NCBI RefSeq assembly: GCF_001514265.1
Contig: NZ_KQ949000.1
Coordinates: 124,001-188,000 of the forward strand
Reading direction: 5' to 3'
DNA length: 64,000 nucleotides
DNA from: Streptomyces resistomycificus
GTDB taxonomy: Bacteria; Actinomycetota; Actinomycetes; Streptomycetales; Streptomycetaceae
The position numbers were made by a program, and so were the translations under genes. The notes under the pieces are model-generated. The model saw nothing but the letters and a program-made list of their open reading frames with translations, made no database searches and was not told the origin of the DNA. Shown piece by piece: positions 1 to 8,124 of the stretch. Numbering within the stretch: position 1 is the first letter of the stretch; the number at the start of each line of letters is the position of its first letter.

Positions 1-1
1 G

Positions 2-895
2 GCGCAGCTGCGGCTGGACGACGTCGCCGCTCTGATCAACGGCAGCGAGCCGGTACGCCCCGGCACCGTCGACCGGTTCCACGCCGCCTTCGCGGACCAG
101 GGCCTGAAGGCGGAGAGCCACTGCCCCTCGTACGGACTCGCCGAGGCGACGGTCTTCGTCAGTGCCGCCCGGCCCGGCGAGCCGTTGCGGCGGTTCGCCC
201 TGGACCGGGACGCCCTGGCCGCCGGGAAGGCGCTGCCCGCGCGGCCCGACGACCCCCGGGCCGTGCTGCTGGCCGGCTGCGGCACGCCGGCGGGCCAGCA
301 CGTGCGGATCGCCGACCCCGTCACGGGTGTCGTCCTGTCCGAAGGGGAGGTCGGTGAGATCCGCGTGCAGGGGCCCAACGTGGGCCGCGGATACCGGAAC
401 CGGGAGGCGGAGACCCGGGACGTCTTCGGTGATCCGGCGGACGGCACGGGCGGCTGGCTGCGCACCGGTGACCTCGGGACCGTGCTGGAGGGACAGCTGG
501 TGGTCACCGGCCGGCTGAAGGACCTCATCGTCGTCGACGGCCGCAACCACTACCCGCAGGACGTGGAGGCCACGGCCCAGGACGCGCATCCGGCGGTGCG
601 CCGCGACCGGCTCGCCGCGTTCGCGGTTCCCGGTACGTCGGTCGAACGGGTCGTGGTGGTGGCCGAGCACGCGCGCGGCACCAGCCTCGGCGAGATCGAC
701 GTACCGGAGCTGGTGCGGACGGTGCGGACGGCCGTCTCCGTGCGGCACGGGCTGCGGGTGGCCGACGTCGTGGTCGTGGCACCGGGGACCGTGCCCCGCA
801 CGTCCAGCGGCAAGGTGTCGCGTGCCCTCACCCGGGCCCGCTACCTGGAGGGCGCCTACGCACCCCCCGTCACGTCGTCGAGGGCCGCGGGATGA
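2..895 (+). CDS. Fatty-acyl-AMP ligase (FAAL/FadD32-like), 3' part
   Basis: Adenylate-forming enzyme that activates a fatty acid as acyl-AMP and loads it on an acyl carrier protein. The reading frame is open from the window edge, so the N-terminal half is missing. Visible are the FAAL core motif NGSEPV, then PSYGLAEATVFVS, the GEIRVQGPNVGRGY segment, the TGDLG and GRLKDLIVVDGRNHYPQDVE hinge region, and the C-terminal SSGK lysine motif. The stop overlaps the start of the next gene (ATGA, 892-895), which implies translational coupling with the polyketide synthase and makes that synthase's N-terminal ACP the likely acceptor. Assignment to FAAL rather than acyl-CoA ligase rests on NGSEPV-type motifs and context; the diagnostic insertion may lie outside the window. 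Confidence 0.9.
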   Translation, partial: AQLRLDDVAALINGSEPVRPGTVDRFHAAFADQGLKAESHCPSYGLAEATVFVSAARPGEPLRRFALDRDALAAGKALPARPDDPRAVLLAGCGTPAGQHVRIADPVTGVVLSEGEVGEIRVQGPNVGRGYRNREAETRDVFGDPADGTGGWLRTGDLGTVLEGQLVVTGRLKDLIVVDGRNHYPQDVEATAQDAHPAVRRDRLAAFAVPGTSVERVVVVAEHARGTSLGEIDVPELVRTVRTAVSVRHGLRVADVVVVAPGTVPRTSSGKVSRALTRARYLEGAYAPPVTSSRAAG

Positions 896-3800
896 CGGCC
901 GTCGGCGAGGCGGCGCTGCGGCGGCTGATCACCGAGCGGGTGGCCGCCTGGAACGACATGGCGCCCCAGGACGTCCCGATGGACCGGCCGCTCGCGGACC
1001 TCGGCATGTCCTCACGGGACGCGGTCGCGCTGGCCGGGGAGCTCTCGTACGCCCTGGGCCGCGAACTGCCCGCCACGCTGGTGTGGGAGACGCCGACCGG
1101 CGACGCGCTGGTGGCCCGGCTGTGCGGCGACACGGAGGAGGTCGCCTCCCTCCCCGTGCCCGTGGTGACGTCGCACAGTGAGCCGGTCGCCGTCATCGGG
1201 GTCGGCTGCCGGCTGCCCGGCGGGGTGCACGGGCCGGACGGGTACTGGCGGCTGCTGAGCGAGGGCGTCGACGCGATCCGGCGGGTTCCGGAGGACCGGT
1301 GGCGTGACTTCACGGCGTTCCCGCCCGCCGACGCGCCCCCGTACGGCGGCTACCTCGACGACATCGCCGGGTTCGACGCCGACTTCTTCCACGTCACCCC
1401 GCGGGAGGCGGCGGTGATGGACCCGCAGCAGCGGATCCTCCTGGAGGTCGTCCACGAGGCGCTGGACCACGCCGCCGTCCCCGCCGCGTCCCTGGCGGGC
1501 ACCGCCACCGGTGTCTTCGTCGGCATCTCCGTGCCGGAGTACGGGCAGCTCACCGGGGCCGACCCGGCCGCCGTCGATCCATGGGCGCCTGCCGGTGCGG
1601 CACTGAGTGTCGCGGCGGGGAGGTTGTCGTACGTCCTGGACACCCACGGGCCGAGTGTGGCCGTGGACACGGCCTGTTCGTCCTCGCTGGTGGCCGTGCA
1701 CCAGGCCTGCGTCAGCCTGCGGACGGGCGAGAGCGACACGGCGATCGCCGCCGGGGTCAACCTGCTCCTGTCCCCCACCGTCGGTGTCGCGTTCGGACGG
1801 GCGGGGGCGCTGGCGCCGGACGGGCGGTGCAAGCCGTTCTCGGCGGCGGCCGACGGCATCGGCCGCGGCGAGGGCTGCGCGGCGGTGCTGCTGAAGCGGC
1901 TGTCGGACGCCGAGCGGGACGGCGACCGGGTGCTGGCGGTCATCCGGGCCACCGCCGTCAACTCGGACGGCCGCTCGGGCGGTCTGATGGCACCCAACCC
2001 CGCCGCCCAGCAGGCCGTGCTGAAAAGCGCGTACGCCCGGGCGGGGCTCGACCCCGCGGACGTCGACTACGTCGAGGCGCACGGCACCGGCACCCCGCTC
2101 GGCGACCCGATCGAGGCGGGCGCGCTCGATGCCGTGCTCGGTGCGGGACGCGACCCCGACCAGCCGCTACTGCTGGGCTCGGTCAAGGGCAACCTCGGCC
2201 ACCTGGAGTCCGCGGCCGGCATCGCCGGTCTGGTCAAGACGGTCCTCGCCCTGCACCACGACCGCATACCGTCCTCCCTGCACTGCGCGGACGGCGGTTC
2301 CCTGGGCGAGGCACGCCTGCGGGTGGTGACCGAGCCCGAGCCGTGGCCGCGCTACGGCGGCACGGCCACCGCCGGAGTCTCCGGCTTCGGGTTCGGCGGC
2401 ACCAACGCCCATGCCGTACTGGAGGAATGGCAGCCCGCGACGCTGCCGCCGGGCGCGGGCGAGGAGCCCGCCGCCCGCCTCTACCCGCTCTCCGACACCG
2501 ACTCCGAACGCCTCCGTGACACCGCGGGACGGCTCGCCGACTGGCTGCGCACCGGCGAGGGCGGCACCGCGCGCCTCGCGGACGTGGCGCGCACACTCGC
2601 CGGTCGCACCCGTCGCGGGCCGGTACGCGCCGCCGTCGCGGCCGGTGACCGGTCCGAACTCGCCGACGCCCTGGGCGCGTTGGCGACGGGCCGCCCCGAT
2701 GCGCGGGTCGTGACGGGCGAGGGCGGTGCCGTCCGGCGCGGGCCGGTGTGGGTGTTCTCCGGGTACGGCAGCCAGTGGGCCGGCATGGGCCGGCGGCTGC
2801 TCGCGGAGGAGCCGGCGTTCGCGGCCGCCGTCGAGAAGCTCGATCCCCAGTTGGCGGCGGAGTGCGGTCTGTCCCTGTACGAGCAACTGGCGTCCGGTGA
2901 GGGCTTGGACCTTCTGGAGGTCGCCCAGCCCGTCCTGTTCGGGCTCCAGGTGGCGCTGGCCGAGCTGTGGCGTTCCCACGGTGTCGAACCCGCCGCGGTG
3001 ATCGGGCACTCCATGGGTGAGGTGGCCGCCGCCGTGTGCGCGGGCGCCCTGGACGTTCCGGACGCCGCCCGCGTGATCGCCGTACGGGCCCGGCTGCTGA
3101 GCCGGCTGAACGGCGGGGCGATGGCGGTCGTCGACCTGGACGACGGTGAACTGGACGCGTTGCGCGGCGAGTTGCCGGGCGTGCACGTCGCCGTGCACTC
3201 CTCGCCGCGGCAGAAGGTGGTGACCGGCGACGAGACGGAGGTGGCGCGGCTCGTGCGCCGGCTCGAGGAACAGGGCCGGGCCGCGCGGGCCATGCGGGTG
3301 GTCGGCGCCGGACACTCGCCGCAGGTGGACGCGCTGTTGCCGGAGCTCACCGAGGCGTTGACCGGGCTCGCGCCACGGCCGCCCCGGGTGCCGGTGTACT
3401 CCACGGTGCTGGACGACCCCCGCGGGGACCGCGCGTTCGACGCCGCGCACTGGGCGGCCAACCTGCGGCGGCCCGTCCGGCTGGACCGGGCACTCGCGGC
3501 GGCCGCCGCCGACGGTCACACCACCTTCGTGGAGATCTCACCGCATCCGGTCCTGACGCGGGCCGTCGTCGACACCGTGCCCGACGCCCGCACCGTCCCC
3601 ACCCTGCGCCGGGACGCCGACGGTTCGGCCGGGTTCGTACGGCAGCTCGGCGCCCTGTACGCGGCCGGGCTGCCCCTGCCACCGCCGCCGGGCCGTGTCG
3701 TCGACGTCCCCACGCCACGCTGGCGGCACACACGGCACTGGTGGACGGACGGCGTGCGGGGCGACAGGTCCGTGCCGAGGGACGCGGCGGCCGTCGGTGC

Positions 3801-4914
3801 TCCCCCGGCGGACGTTCCCGTGCCCGCCGCTGAGGACGGTCCCCTCTCCGCGCTCGACCGGCTCCGCCGGCAGATCGCCGCCGTCACCGGGCACCCCGCG
3901 GCCCGGATCACACCGCACGCGGCCTGGGCGGACCTCGGGCTGGACTCCCTGATGGCCGTGCGCATCCGTACGGCCGTGGAGCGCGAGTTCGGGATCGAGC
4001 TGCCACTGCGTGACCTGCTCGGTACCGCCACCGTCGGGGAGGCGGCCGAGCGGATCCGGCAGGCGGTGGACGGGGCATCCCCCTTGCGGCTCCTGCGCGA
4101 CGCCGGTTCCGGGCCCCCGCTCTTCCTCGTGCATGCCGCCGGCGGGTCCGGCGACGTCTACCGGACCCTGGCCGAACGGCTGGGCGACGACCGGCCGGTG
4201 TACGGGCTGGAGCGGGTGGAGGAAGCGCGAACGGTCACGGAGAAGGCACGCCGGTACGCGCAGGCCGTCGCCGCCGCCCATCCCGACGGACCGTGTCTGC
4301 TGGGCGGCTGGTCCTTCGGCGGGTTCGTCGCGCAGGAGACCGCGCGGCAGTTGACCGCTGCCGGGCGGGTCGTGGAGCTGGTGGTGCTCATCGACTCCGT
4401 ACGGCCCCTCCCCCGGCCCGGTCACACCGACGCCGAGCGGATCCGCGCCCACCTCACGGGCTTCGCCCAGCACGTCGCCGACACCTACGGTGCCCGGCTG
4501 GAGCTGCCCTACGACGAGCTCGTGGCGACGGACGACGACGGCGACCGGATCGACGCCGTGCTGCGGGCGGTGCGCGAGGCCGTCGACGTGCCGGCGGCGG
4601 CGCTGGAGCATCAGCGGGCCTCCTACCTGGACCTGCGGGCCGGCGAGGCCCACCGCCCGGGCACCCACGACGGGCGGGTGGTCCTGTACCGGGCGACCGA
4701 GCCCGCGCCGCACACCGTGCGCGACCCGGCGTACGAGCGGGACGACGAGGCGCTGGGCTGGGACGAGGTGTGCCCGCGCCTGGAGGTCGTGCCGGTGCGC
4801 GGACACCATCTGTCGCTGCTCGATCCGCCGCACGTCGACGAGATCGCCGCCCATCTGCGGCGGCTGCTCGGCGGGCCGGCGCACGCCGCCGAAGCGGCCG
4901 AGCGGACCCACTGA
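892..4914 (+). CDS. Type I polyketide synthase, ACP-KS-AT-ACP-TE (Pks13-like)
   Basis: A 1340-residue single-module synthase. Order seen: N-terminal carrier domain (about 1-85, LGMSSRDAV, likely attachment Ser41); ketosynthase (about 100-520, DTACSSSL with Cys262, EAHGTGTP with His397, KGNLGHLES with His437); acyltransferase (about 610-910, GHSMGE with Ser707); second carrier (about 985-1060, LGLDSL with Ser1019); thioesterase (about 1070-1335, GWSFGG with Ser1141 and a late His near 1305). There is no KR, DH or ER, so a beta-keto product is expected from one condensation. This is the domain order of mycobacterial Pks13, which condenses two fatty acyl chains. The AT has GAGHSPQ where malonyl or methylmalonyl ATs usually carry HAFH or YASH. 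It is coupled to the FAAL upstream; an esterase follows 21 nt downstream. The product is unknown. Confidence 0.93.
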   Translation: MTAVGEAALRRLITERVAAWNDMAPQDVPMDRPLADLGMSSRDAVALAGELSYALGRELPATLVWETPTGDALVARLCGDTEEVASLPVPVVTSHSEPVAVIGVGCRLPGGVHGPDGYWRLLSEGVDAIRRVPEDRWRDFTAFPPADAPPYGGYLDDIAGFDADFFHVTPREAAVMDPQQRILLEVVHEALDHAAVPAASLAGTATGVFVGISVPEYGQLTGADPAAVDPWAPAGAALSVAAGRLSYVLDTHGPSVAVDTACSSSLVAVHQACVSLRTGESDTAIAAGVNLLLSPTVGVAFGRAGALAPDGRCKPFSAAADGIGRGEGCAAVLLKRLSDAERDGDRVLAVIRATAVNSDGRSGGLMAPNPAAQQAVLKSAYARAGLDPADVDYVEAHGTGTPLGDPIEAGALDAVLGAGRDPDQPLLLGSVKGNLGHLESAAGIAGLVKTVLALHHDRIPSSLHCADGGSLGEARLRVVTEPEPWPRYGGTATAGVSGFGFGGTNAHAVLEEWQPATLPPGAGEEPAARLYPLSDTDSERLRDTAGRLADWLRTGEGGTARLADVARTLAGRTRRGPVRAAVAAGDRSELADALGALATGRPDARVVTGEGGAVRRGPVWVFSGYGSQWAGMGRRLLAEEPAFAAAVEKLDPQLAAECGLSLYEQLASGEGLDLLEVAQPVLFGLQVALAELWRSHGVEPAAVIGHSMGEVAAAVCAGALDVPDAARVIAVRARLLSRLNGGAMAVVDLDDGELDALRGELPGVHVAVHSSPRQKVVTGDETEVARLVRRLEEQGRAARAMRVVGAGHSPQVDALLPELTEALTGLAPRPPRVPVYSTVLDDPRGDRAFDAAHWAANLRRPVRLDRALAAAAADGHTTFVEISPHPVLTRAVVDTVPDARTVPTLRRDADGSAGFVRQLGALYAAGLPLPPPPGRVVDVPTPRWRHTRHWWTDGVRGDRSVPRDAAAVGAPPADVPVPAAEDGPLSALDRLRRQIAAVTGHPAARITPHAAWADLGLDSLMAVRIRTAVEREFGIELPLRDLLGTATVGEAAERIRQAVDGASPLRLLRDAGSGPPLFLVHAAGGSGDVYRTLAERLGDDRPVYGLERVEEARTVTEKARRYAQAVAAAHPDGPCLLGGWSFGGFVAQETARQLTAAGRVVELVVLIDSVRPLPRPGHTDAERIRAHLTGFAQHVADTYGARLELPYDELVATDDDGDRIDAVLRAVREAVDVPAAALEHQRASYLDLRAGEAHRPGTHDGRVVLYRATEPAPHTVRDPAYERDDEALGWDEVCPRLEVVPVRGHHLSLLDPPHVDEIAAHLRRLLGGPAHAAEAAERTH

Positions 4915-4935
4915 ACCGAGACCCGAGGAGCCGCC

Positions 4936-5880
4936 ATGTCCGACCGCCCCACCGAACTGCCCCGGCGTACCGTCGCCAAGGCGGCCGCCGTCGCCGGTTT
5001 GGCCGTCCTGTTCGGCACCGGGGCCGCCACCGGCCGGGCCGGGGCCGCGACCCGGATCGGGCCGCGCACCCTGGACGTGTCCGTGAACTCCGCCGCGCTG
5101 GGCCGCAGCGGGGTGGTGCGGCTCATCCTGCCGTCGGGGTTCGACACGCAGCCGACGCGGACGTATCCCGTGCTGTACCTGCTGCACGGTGCCCACGACG
5201 ACTACACGTCCTGGACCCGGGAGACCGACATCGAGGCCTTCACCGAGGGCCGGGACCTGATCGTGGCGATGCCGGAGGCGGGTCCCACCGGCATTCCCAC
5301 CGCCTGGCGCGACGGGCCGGACTACGAGACCTTCCAGGTGACGGAGGTGCCGGCGCTGCTGCGCGGCAGGTACCGGGCGTCCGGCGTGCGGGCCGTCGCC
5401 GGGGTCTCCACCGGCGGGTACGGGGCCATGGCGCACGCCGCCCGGCACCCGAGGGCGTTCGCCGCCGCGGCCTCCTACAGCGGCATCCTCGACACCACCG
5501 CGCCCGGCGTGCCGACCATCATGGACGCGATCGTGGCCCGCGAGAACCTGTCCTTCCACTCCCTCTGGGGGAACCCGATCCTCCAACTCCTCACCTGGCG
5601 CGACTTCAACCCGCGGGCCCGCGCGGAGGGGTTGCGCGGCAGCGCCCTGTACGTCTCCAACGGCAGTGGACTGGGCGGCGGGAGCGGTGACCCGCTGCCC
5701 GGGGCGCTGGAGAGCGCTCTGTGGCCCTCCGCGCACAGCTTCACGAACACGCTCGCCCGCCTGGGCGTGCCGGTCACCACGCACTTCTACTCGGGAGGGG
5801 GCCACGACTGGGCCTACTGGAAGGGGGAGTTCGCCGCGTCGTGGCCGATGCTCGCCCGTGCACTGGGTCTGCCCGAGTGA
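4936..5880 (+). CDS. Secreted antigen-85/esterase-D-like alpha/beta-hydrolase
   Basis: A 314-residue exported esterase. The N-terminus has a twin-arginine-like signal (LPRRTVAKAAAVAGLAVLFG, ending near residue 37). The body shows LYLLHGAHDDYTSW, the nucleophile elbow GVSTGGYGAM (Ser158) and a C-terminal GGGHDWAYW (His290), as in the antigen 85 mycolyltransferase and esterase D families. A GAGGAG-type ribosome site precedes the ATG. It lies 21 nt after the PKS and is probably cotranscribed, which suggests acyl transfer or hydrolysis of the PKS product outside the membrane. True mycolyltransferase activity cannot be inferred, since many Streptomyces esterases share this fold. Confidence 0.88.
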   Translation: MSDRPTELPRRTVAKAAAVAGLAVLFGTGAATGRAGAATRIGPRTLDVSVNSAALGRSGVVRLILPSGFDTQPTRTYPVLYLLHGAHDDYTSWTRETDIEAFTEGRDLIVAMPEAGPTGIPTAWRDGPDYETFQVTEVPALLRGRYRASGVRAVAGVSTGGYGAMAHAARHPRAFAAAASYSGILDTTAPGVPTIMDAIVARENLSFHSLWGNPILQLLTWRDFNPRARAEGLRGSALYVSNGSGLGGGSGDPLPGALESALWPSAHSFTNTLARLGVPVTTHFYSGGGHDWAYWKGEFAASWPMLARALGLPE

Positions 5881-6002
5881 TGTCGGAGCCGGCCGGGCAC
5901 GGAACGGAGCGCAGGGACCGTTCGTCCAACATAGGACGTCCCACTCGCCCCACGGGCATCAGCCCACGGGCGAGCCGCTTCCGGGTGAAAGGAGTGTCCG
6001 CG

Positions 6003-7232
6003 ATGGCCTTCCCCGCCCCGCGCGGTGTGCCGGCCGGCCCCGGAGCCCCGCCGGTACCACCGGATCTGGCCGATCTGCTGCGCGCCGACCTCGAAACCGT
6101 CGCCGACGAGGTGGAGGAGCAGGTCCGCAGACAGGTTCCCGAGTACGCCCGCCCGGGCGACGGGGACTACGGACGCCATCTCAGGGCCGGGGTGGTGCAG
6201 GCGTTGACGCTGTTCGTCGACCACATCGCCGACCCACGCGGCCGGGGCGACGCGATCGCCGCGACGTACTACGAACTCGGGCGCGGCGAGGCCCTGGAGG
6301 GGCGCAGCCTGGACGCTCTCCAGTCGGCGCTGCGCATCGGAGGGCTGTACGCCTGGCGGCAGCTGGGGCGTACGGCGGAAGAGGTCGGGCTGGACTCGGC
6401 GGTCGTCGCGGCCCTGGGCGAACTCGCCTTCCAGACCGTGCACGAGGTCGCGGAGGCGGCGGCGGCCGGTTACGCGGAGGCCCGCTCGCACAGCGGCGAC
6501 GAGCTGGAACGGCGTCGCAGACGCCTGCTCGACCTGCTGCTGGGCGAGGGGCCGGTGCCCCTGGAGGCCGTACAGGATCTCGCACACGGGGCCCGGTGGC
6601 CGGTGCCTCGGCAGGTCGCGGTCGTGGCCCTGGCGGCCGGCCCCGACCAGCGGGCCGAGGAGCGGCCACTGGCCGCCGCGGGCGCGCTGGTGGACATGGA
6701 GTCGCGACCACCGCGCATGCTGGTGCCCGATCCGGACGGGTCCGGTCGTTTCGGCGGCCGGGCCTTCGCGCTCGCGTTGCGCGGCCGCCCGGCCGCGGTC
6801 GGCCCGACCGTGGCGGTCACCGAGGCGGGGCGCTCGCTGCGCTGGGCCACCCGGGCCCTGGGCCTGATGGGCCGCGGGATCCTGCCCAGGCAGGGTGTGG
6901 TGCGCTGCGCCGACCACCTGTCGACGCTGCTGCTGTACGGCGACGAGCCGCTGCTCGCCCAGTTGCAGGCGCGGGCCCTGGCGCCGCTCGACACGGTCTC
7001 GGCGGGGCAGCGCCCCCGGCTCGCCGAGACCCTGCTGGCGTGGCTGCTCAGCGGCAGCAACGTCCCCGACGTCGCCGCCCGGCTCCACATCCACCCCCAG
7101 ACGGTCCGCTACCGCCTCAGGCAGCTGGAGAAGCTCTTCGGGGACGCCCTGCACGATCCGGACACCAGGCTCGACCTCGTGCTCGCGTTGCGCGCGGAGG
7201 CACTGCGGGAGCAGTCGGCCGACGATCGATAA
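6003..7232 (+). CDS. PucR/CdaR-family transcriptional regulator
   Basis: A 409-residue regulator. The N-terminal half is a helical RsbT co-antagonist-type domain (LADLLRADLETVADEVEEQV through QTVHEVAEAAAAGYAEA, residues about 20-170), a variable middle follows, and the C-terminus carries the PucR helix-turn-helix (SGSNVPDVAARLHIHPQTVR, about 345-375). I chose ATG 6003 because AAAGGAG lies 9 nt upstream; the frame is open further upstream but overlaps the esterase. It sits between the esterase and the cutinase on the same strand and is a candidate controller of this lipid locus. Its effector is not apparent. It resembles the second PucR protein at 58053-59330. Confidence 0.88.
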   Translation: MAFPAPRGVPAGPGAPPVPPDLADLLRADLETVADEVEEQVRRQVPEYARPGDGDYGRHLRAGVVQALTLFVDHIADPRGRGDAIAATYYELGRGEALEGRSLDALQSALRIGGLYAWRQLGRTAEEVGLDSAVVAALGELAFQTVHEVAEAAAAGYAEARSHSGDELERRRRRLLDLLLGEGPVPLEAVQDLAHGARWPVPRQVAVVALAAGPDQRAEERPLAAAGALVDMESRPPRMLVPDPDGSGRFGGRAFALALRGRPAAVGPTVAVTEAGRSLRWATRALGLMGRGILPRQGVVRCADHLSTLLLYGDEPLLAQLQARALAPLDTVSAGQRPRLAETLLAWLLSGSNVPDVAARLHIHPQTVRYRLRQLEKLFGDALHDPDTRLDLVLALRAEALREQSADDR

Positions 7233-7382
7233 AATCATCTTCGAAAGGGATGCTCATACGGGCGCAAAAATCCGAGGCAATTCCATAATCCTCTGCATAA
7301 CACTCGGCAGGAAAAGCGAATACGTTCGGGACCGTTCCTTTTCGCAGGCGCTCCCCGCGCCCCGCACACAGAGGATTCCCCC
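7233..7382 (+). promoter_or_regulatory. AT-enriched leader upstream of the cutinase gene
   Basis: This 150-nt gap is clearly richer in A+T than the surrounding genes, especially 7228-7350, as expected for a promoter and leader. A GAGG ribosome site lies 8 nt before the cutinase ATG. I could not fix a -10/-35 pair. Confidence 0.4.
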
Positions 7383-8024
7383 ATGCGTATCCGCTTGTGC
7401 CTCGCCGCGCTCTCACTCGTCGGCGGGGCCTCACTGGCCACCCTCACCGCACCCACGGCAACTGCCGCCGCCTGCACCGACCTCGACGTCGTGGCGGCCC
7501 GCGGCACCTTCGAGCCGGGCACGCTCGGCTTCATCGTCGGCGACCCGGTGTATTCCGCACTGCAGAAGAAAATCACGGGCAAAACCCTGTCCAGCTACAA
7601 GGTGAACTATCCCGCGGACCTTTCCCTGACCTCCGCCGCCCAGGGAAACACGGATCTGGTGAACCACGTCAAGAGCCAGGCCGCCGCCTGCCCGAACCAG
7701 CGCTTCATTCTGGTGGGGTATTCCCAGGGCGCGAACGTCGTCGACAACTCCATCGGCATCAGCAGCGCGGGCGCGGTGGTCGGCAGCCCCATCGTGGCCA
7801 CCATCCCGGCCGCCCTCGAACCGAGGGTCGCCGCCGTGCTCCTGTTCGGCAACCCGATCCGGGCCATCGGCAAGAGCGTCACCGGCACCTACCAGAGCCG
7901 CACCATCGACTTCTGCGCGAAGGGCGACCCGGTCTGCGAGAACGGCGGGGGCGACGTGGGCGCGCACCTCGGCTACACCGCCAACGCCGACGCGGCAGCC
8001 ACCTTCGCCGCCGGCAAGGTCTGA
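7383..8024 (+). CDS. Secreted cutinase-family serine esterase
   Basis: A 213-residue exported hydrolase. A Sec signal peptide ends around TATAA (residue 30). The mature protein begins ACTDLDVVAARGTFEPG, the typical cutinase start, and has the nucleophile motif GYSQG (Ser114) and the C-terminal DPVCENGGGDVGAH segment that supplies the Asp and His of the triad. Four cysteines fit the two disulfides of the family. Homologues in mycobacteria (Culp proteins) act on lipids, and one of them, Rv3802c, lies in the mycolate locus. Here it is on the same strand as the FAAL-PKS-esterase genes, separated by a regulator and a promoter-like gap, so it may be its own unit. Polyester, triglyceride or phospholipid substrates are all possible. 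Confidence 0.92.
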   Translation: MRIRLCLAALSLVGGASLATLTAPTATAAACTDLDVVAARGTFEPGTLGFIVGDPVYSALQKKITGKTLSSYKVNYPADLSLTSAAQGNTDLVNHVKSQAAACPNQRFILVGYSQGANVVDNSIGISSAGAVVGSPIVATIPAALEPRVAAVLLFGNPIRAIGKSVTGTYQSRTIDFCAKGDPVCENGGGDVGAHLGYTANADAAATFAAGKV

Positions 8025-8075
8025 CCGGGGAGTCGGAGCCGCACGAACCTGAGACGCGAAGCCGGAGCCGAATGA

Positions 8076-8110
8076 CCGTGGGCCCGGGAGGATTCCTCCC
8101 GGGCCCACGG
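8076..8110. terminator. Bidirectional hairpin terminator
   Basis: Perfect 16-bp inverted repeat (arms 8076-8091 and 8095-8110) with a 3-nt ATT loop. It lies between the convergent cutinase gene and the hydrolase gene ending at 8125. Confidence 0.9.
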
Positions 8111-8124
8111 CTGTGCGGGTGGTC

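Noticed and set aside
2..4914. A large modular polyketide antibiotic cluster
   Set aside because: Only one module is present, the TE ends it, and no tailoring, resistance or export genes of such clusters follow.
3538..5805. A 755-codon open frame on the minus strand
   Set aside because: It is antisense to the PKS and esterase genes, is Arg/Gly/Pro-rich with no recognisable domain, and arises from GC bias.
7383..8024. Second PETase-like enzyme
   Set aside because: It has the classical cutinase pattern (GYSQG, four cysteines), which is a different family from the type I polyester hydrolase at 61713.
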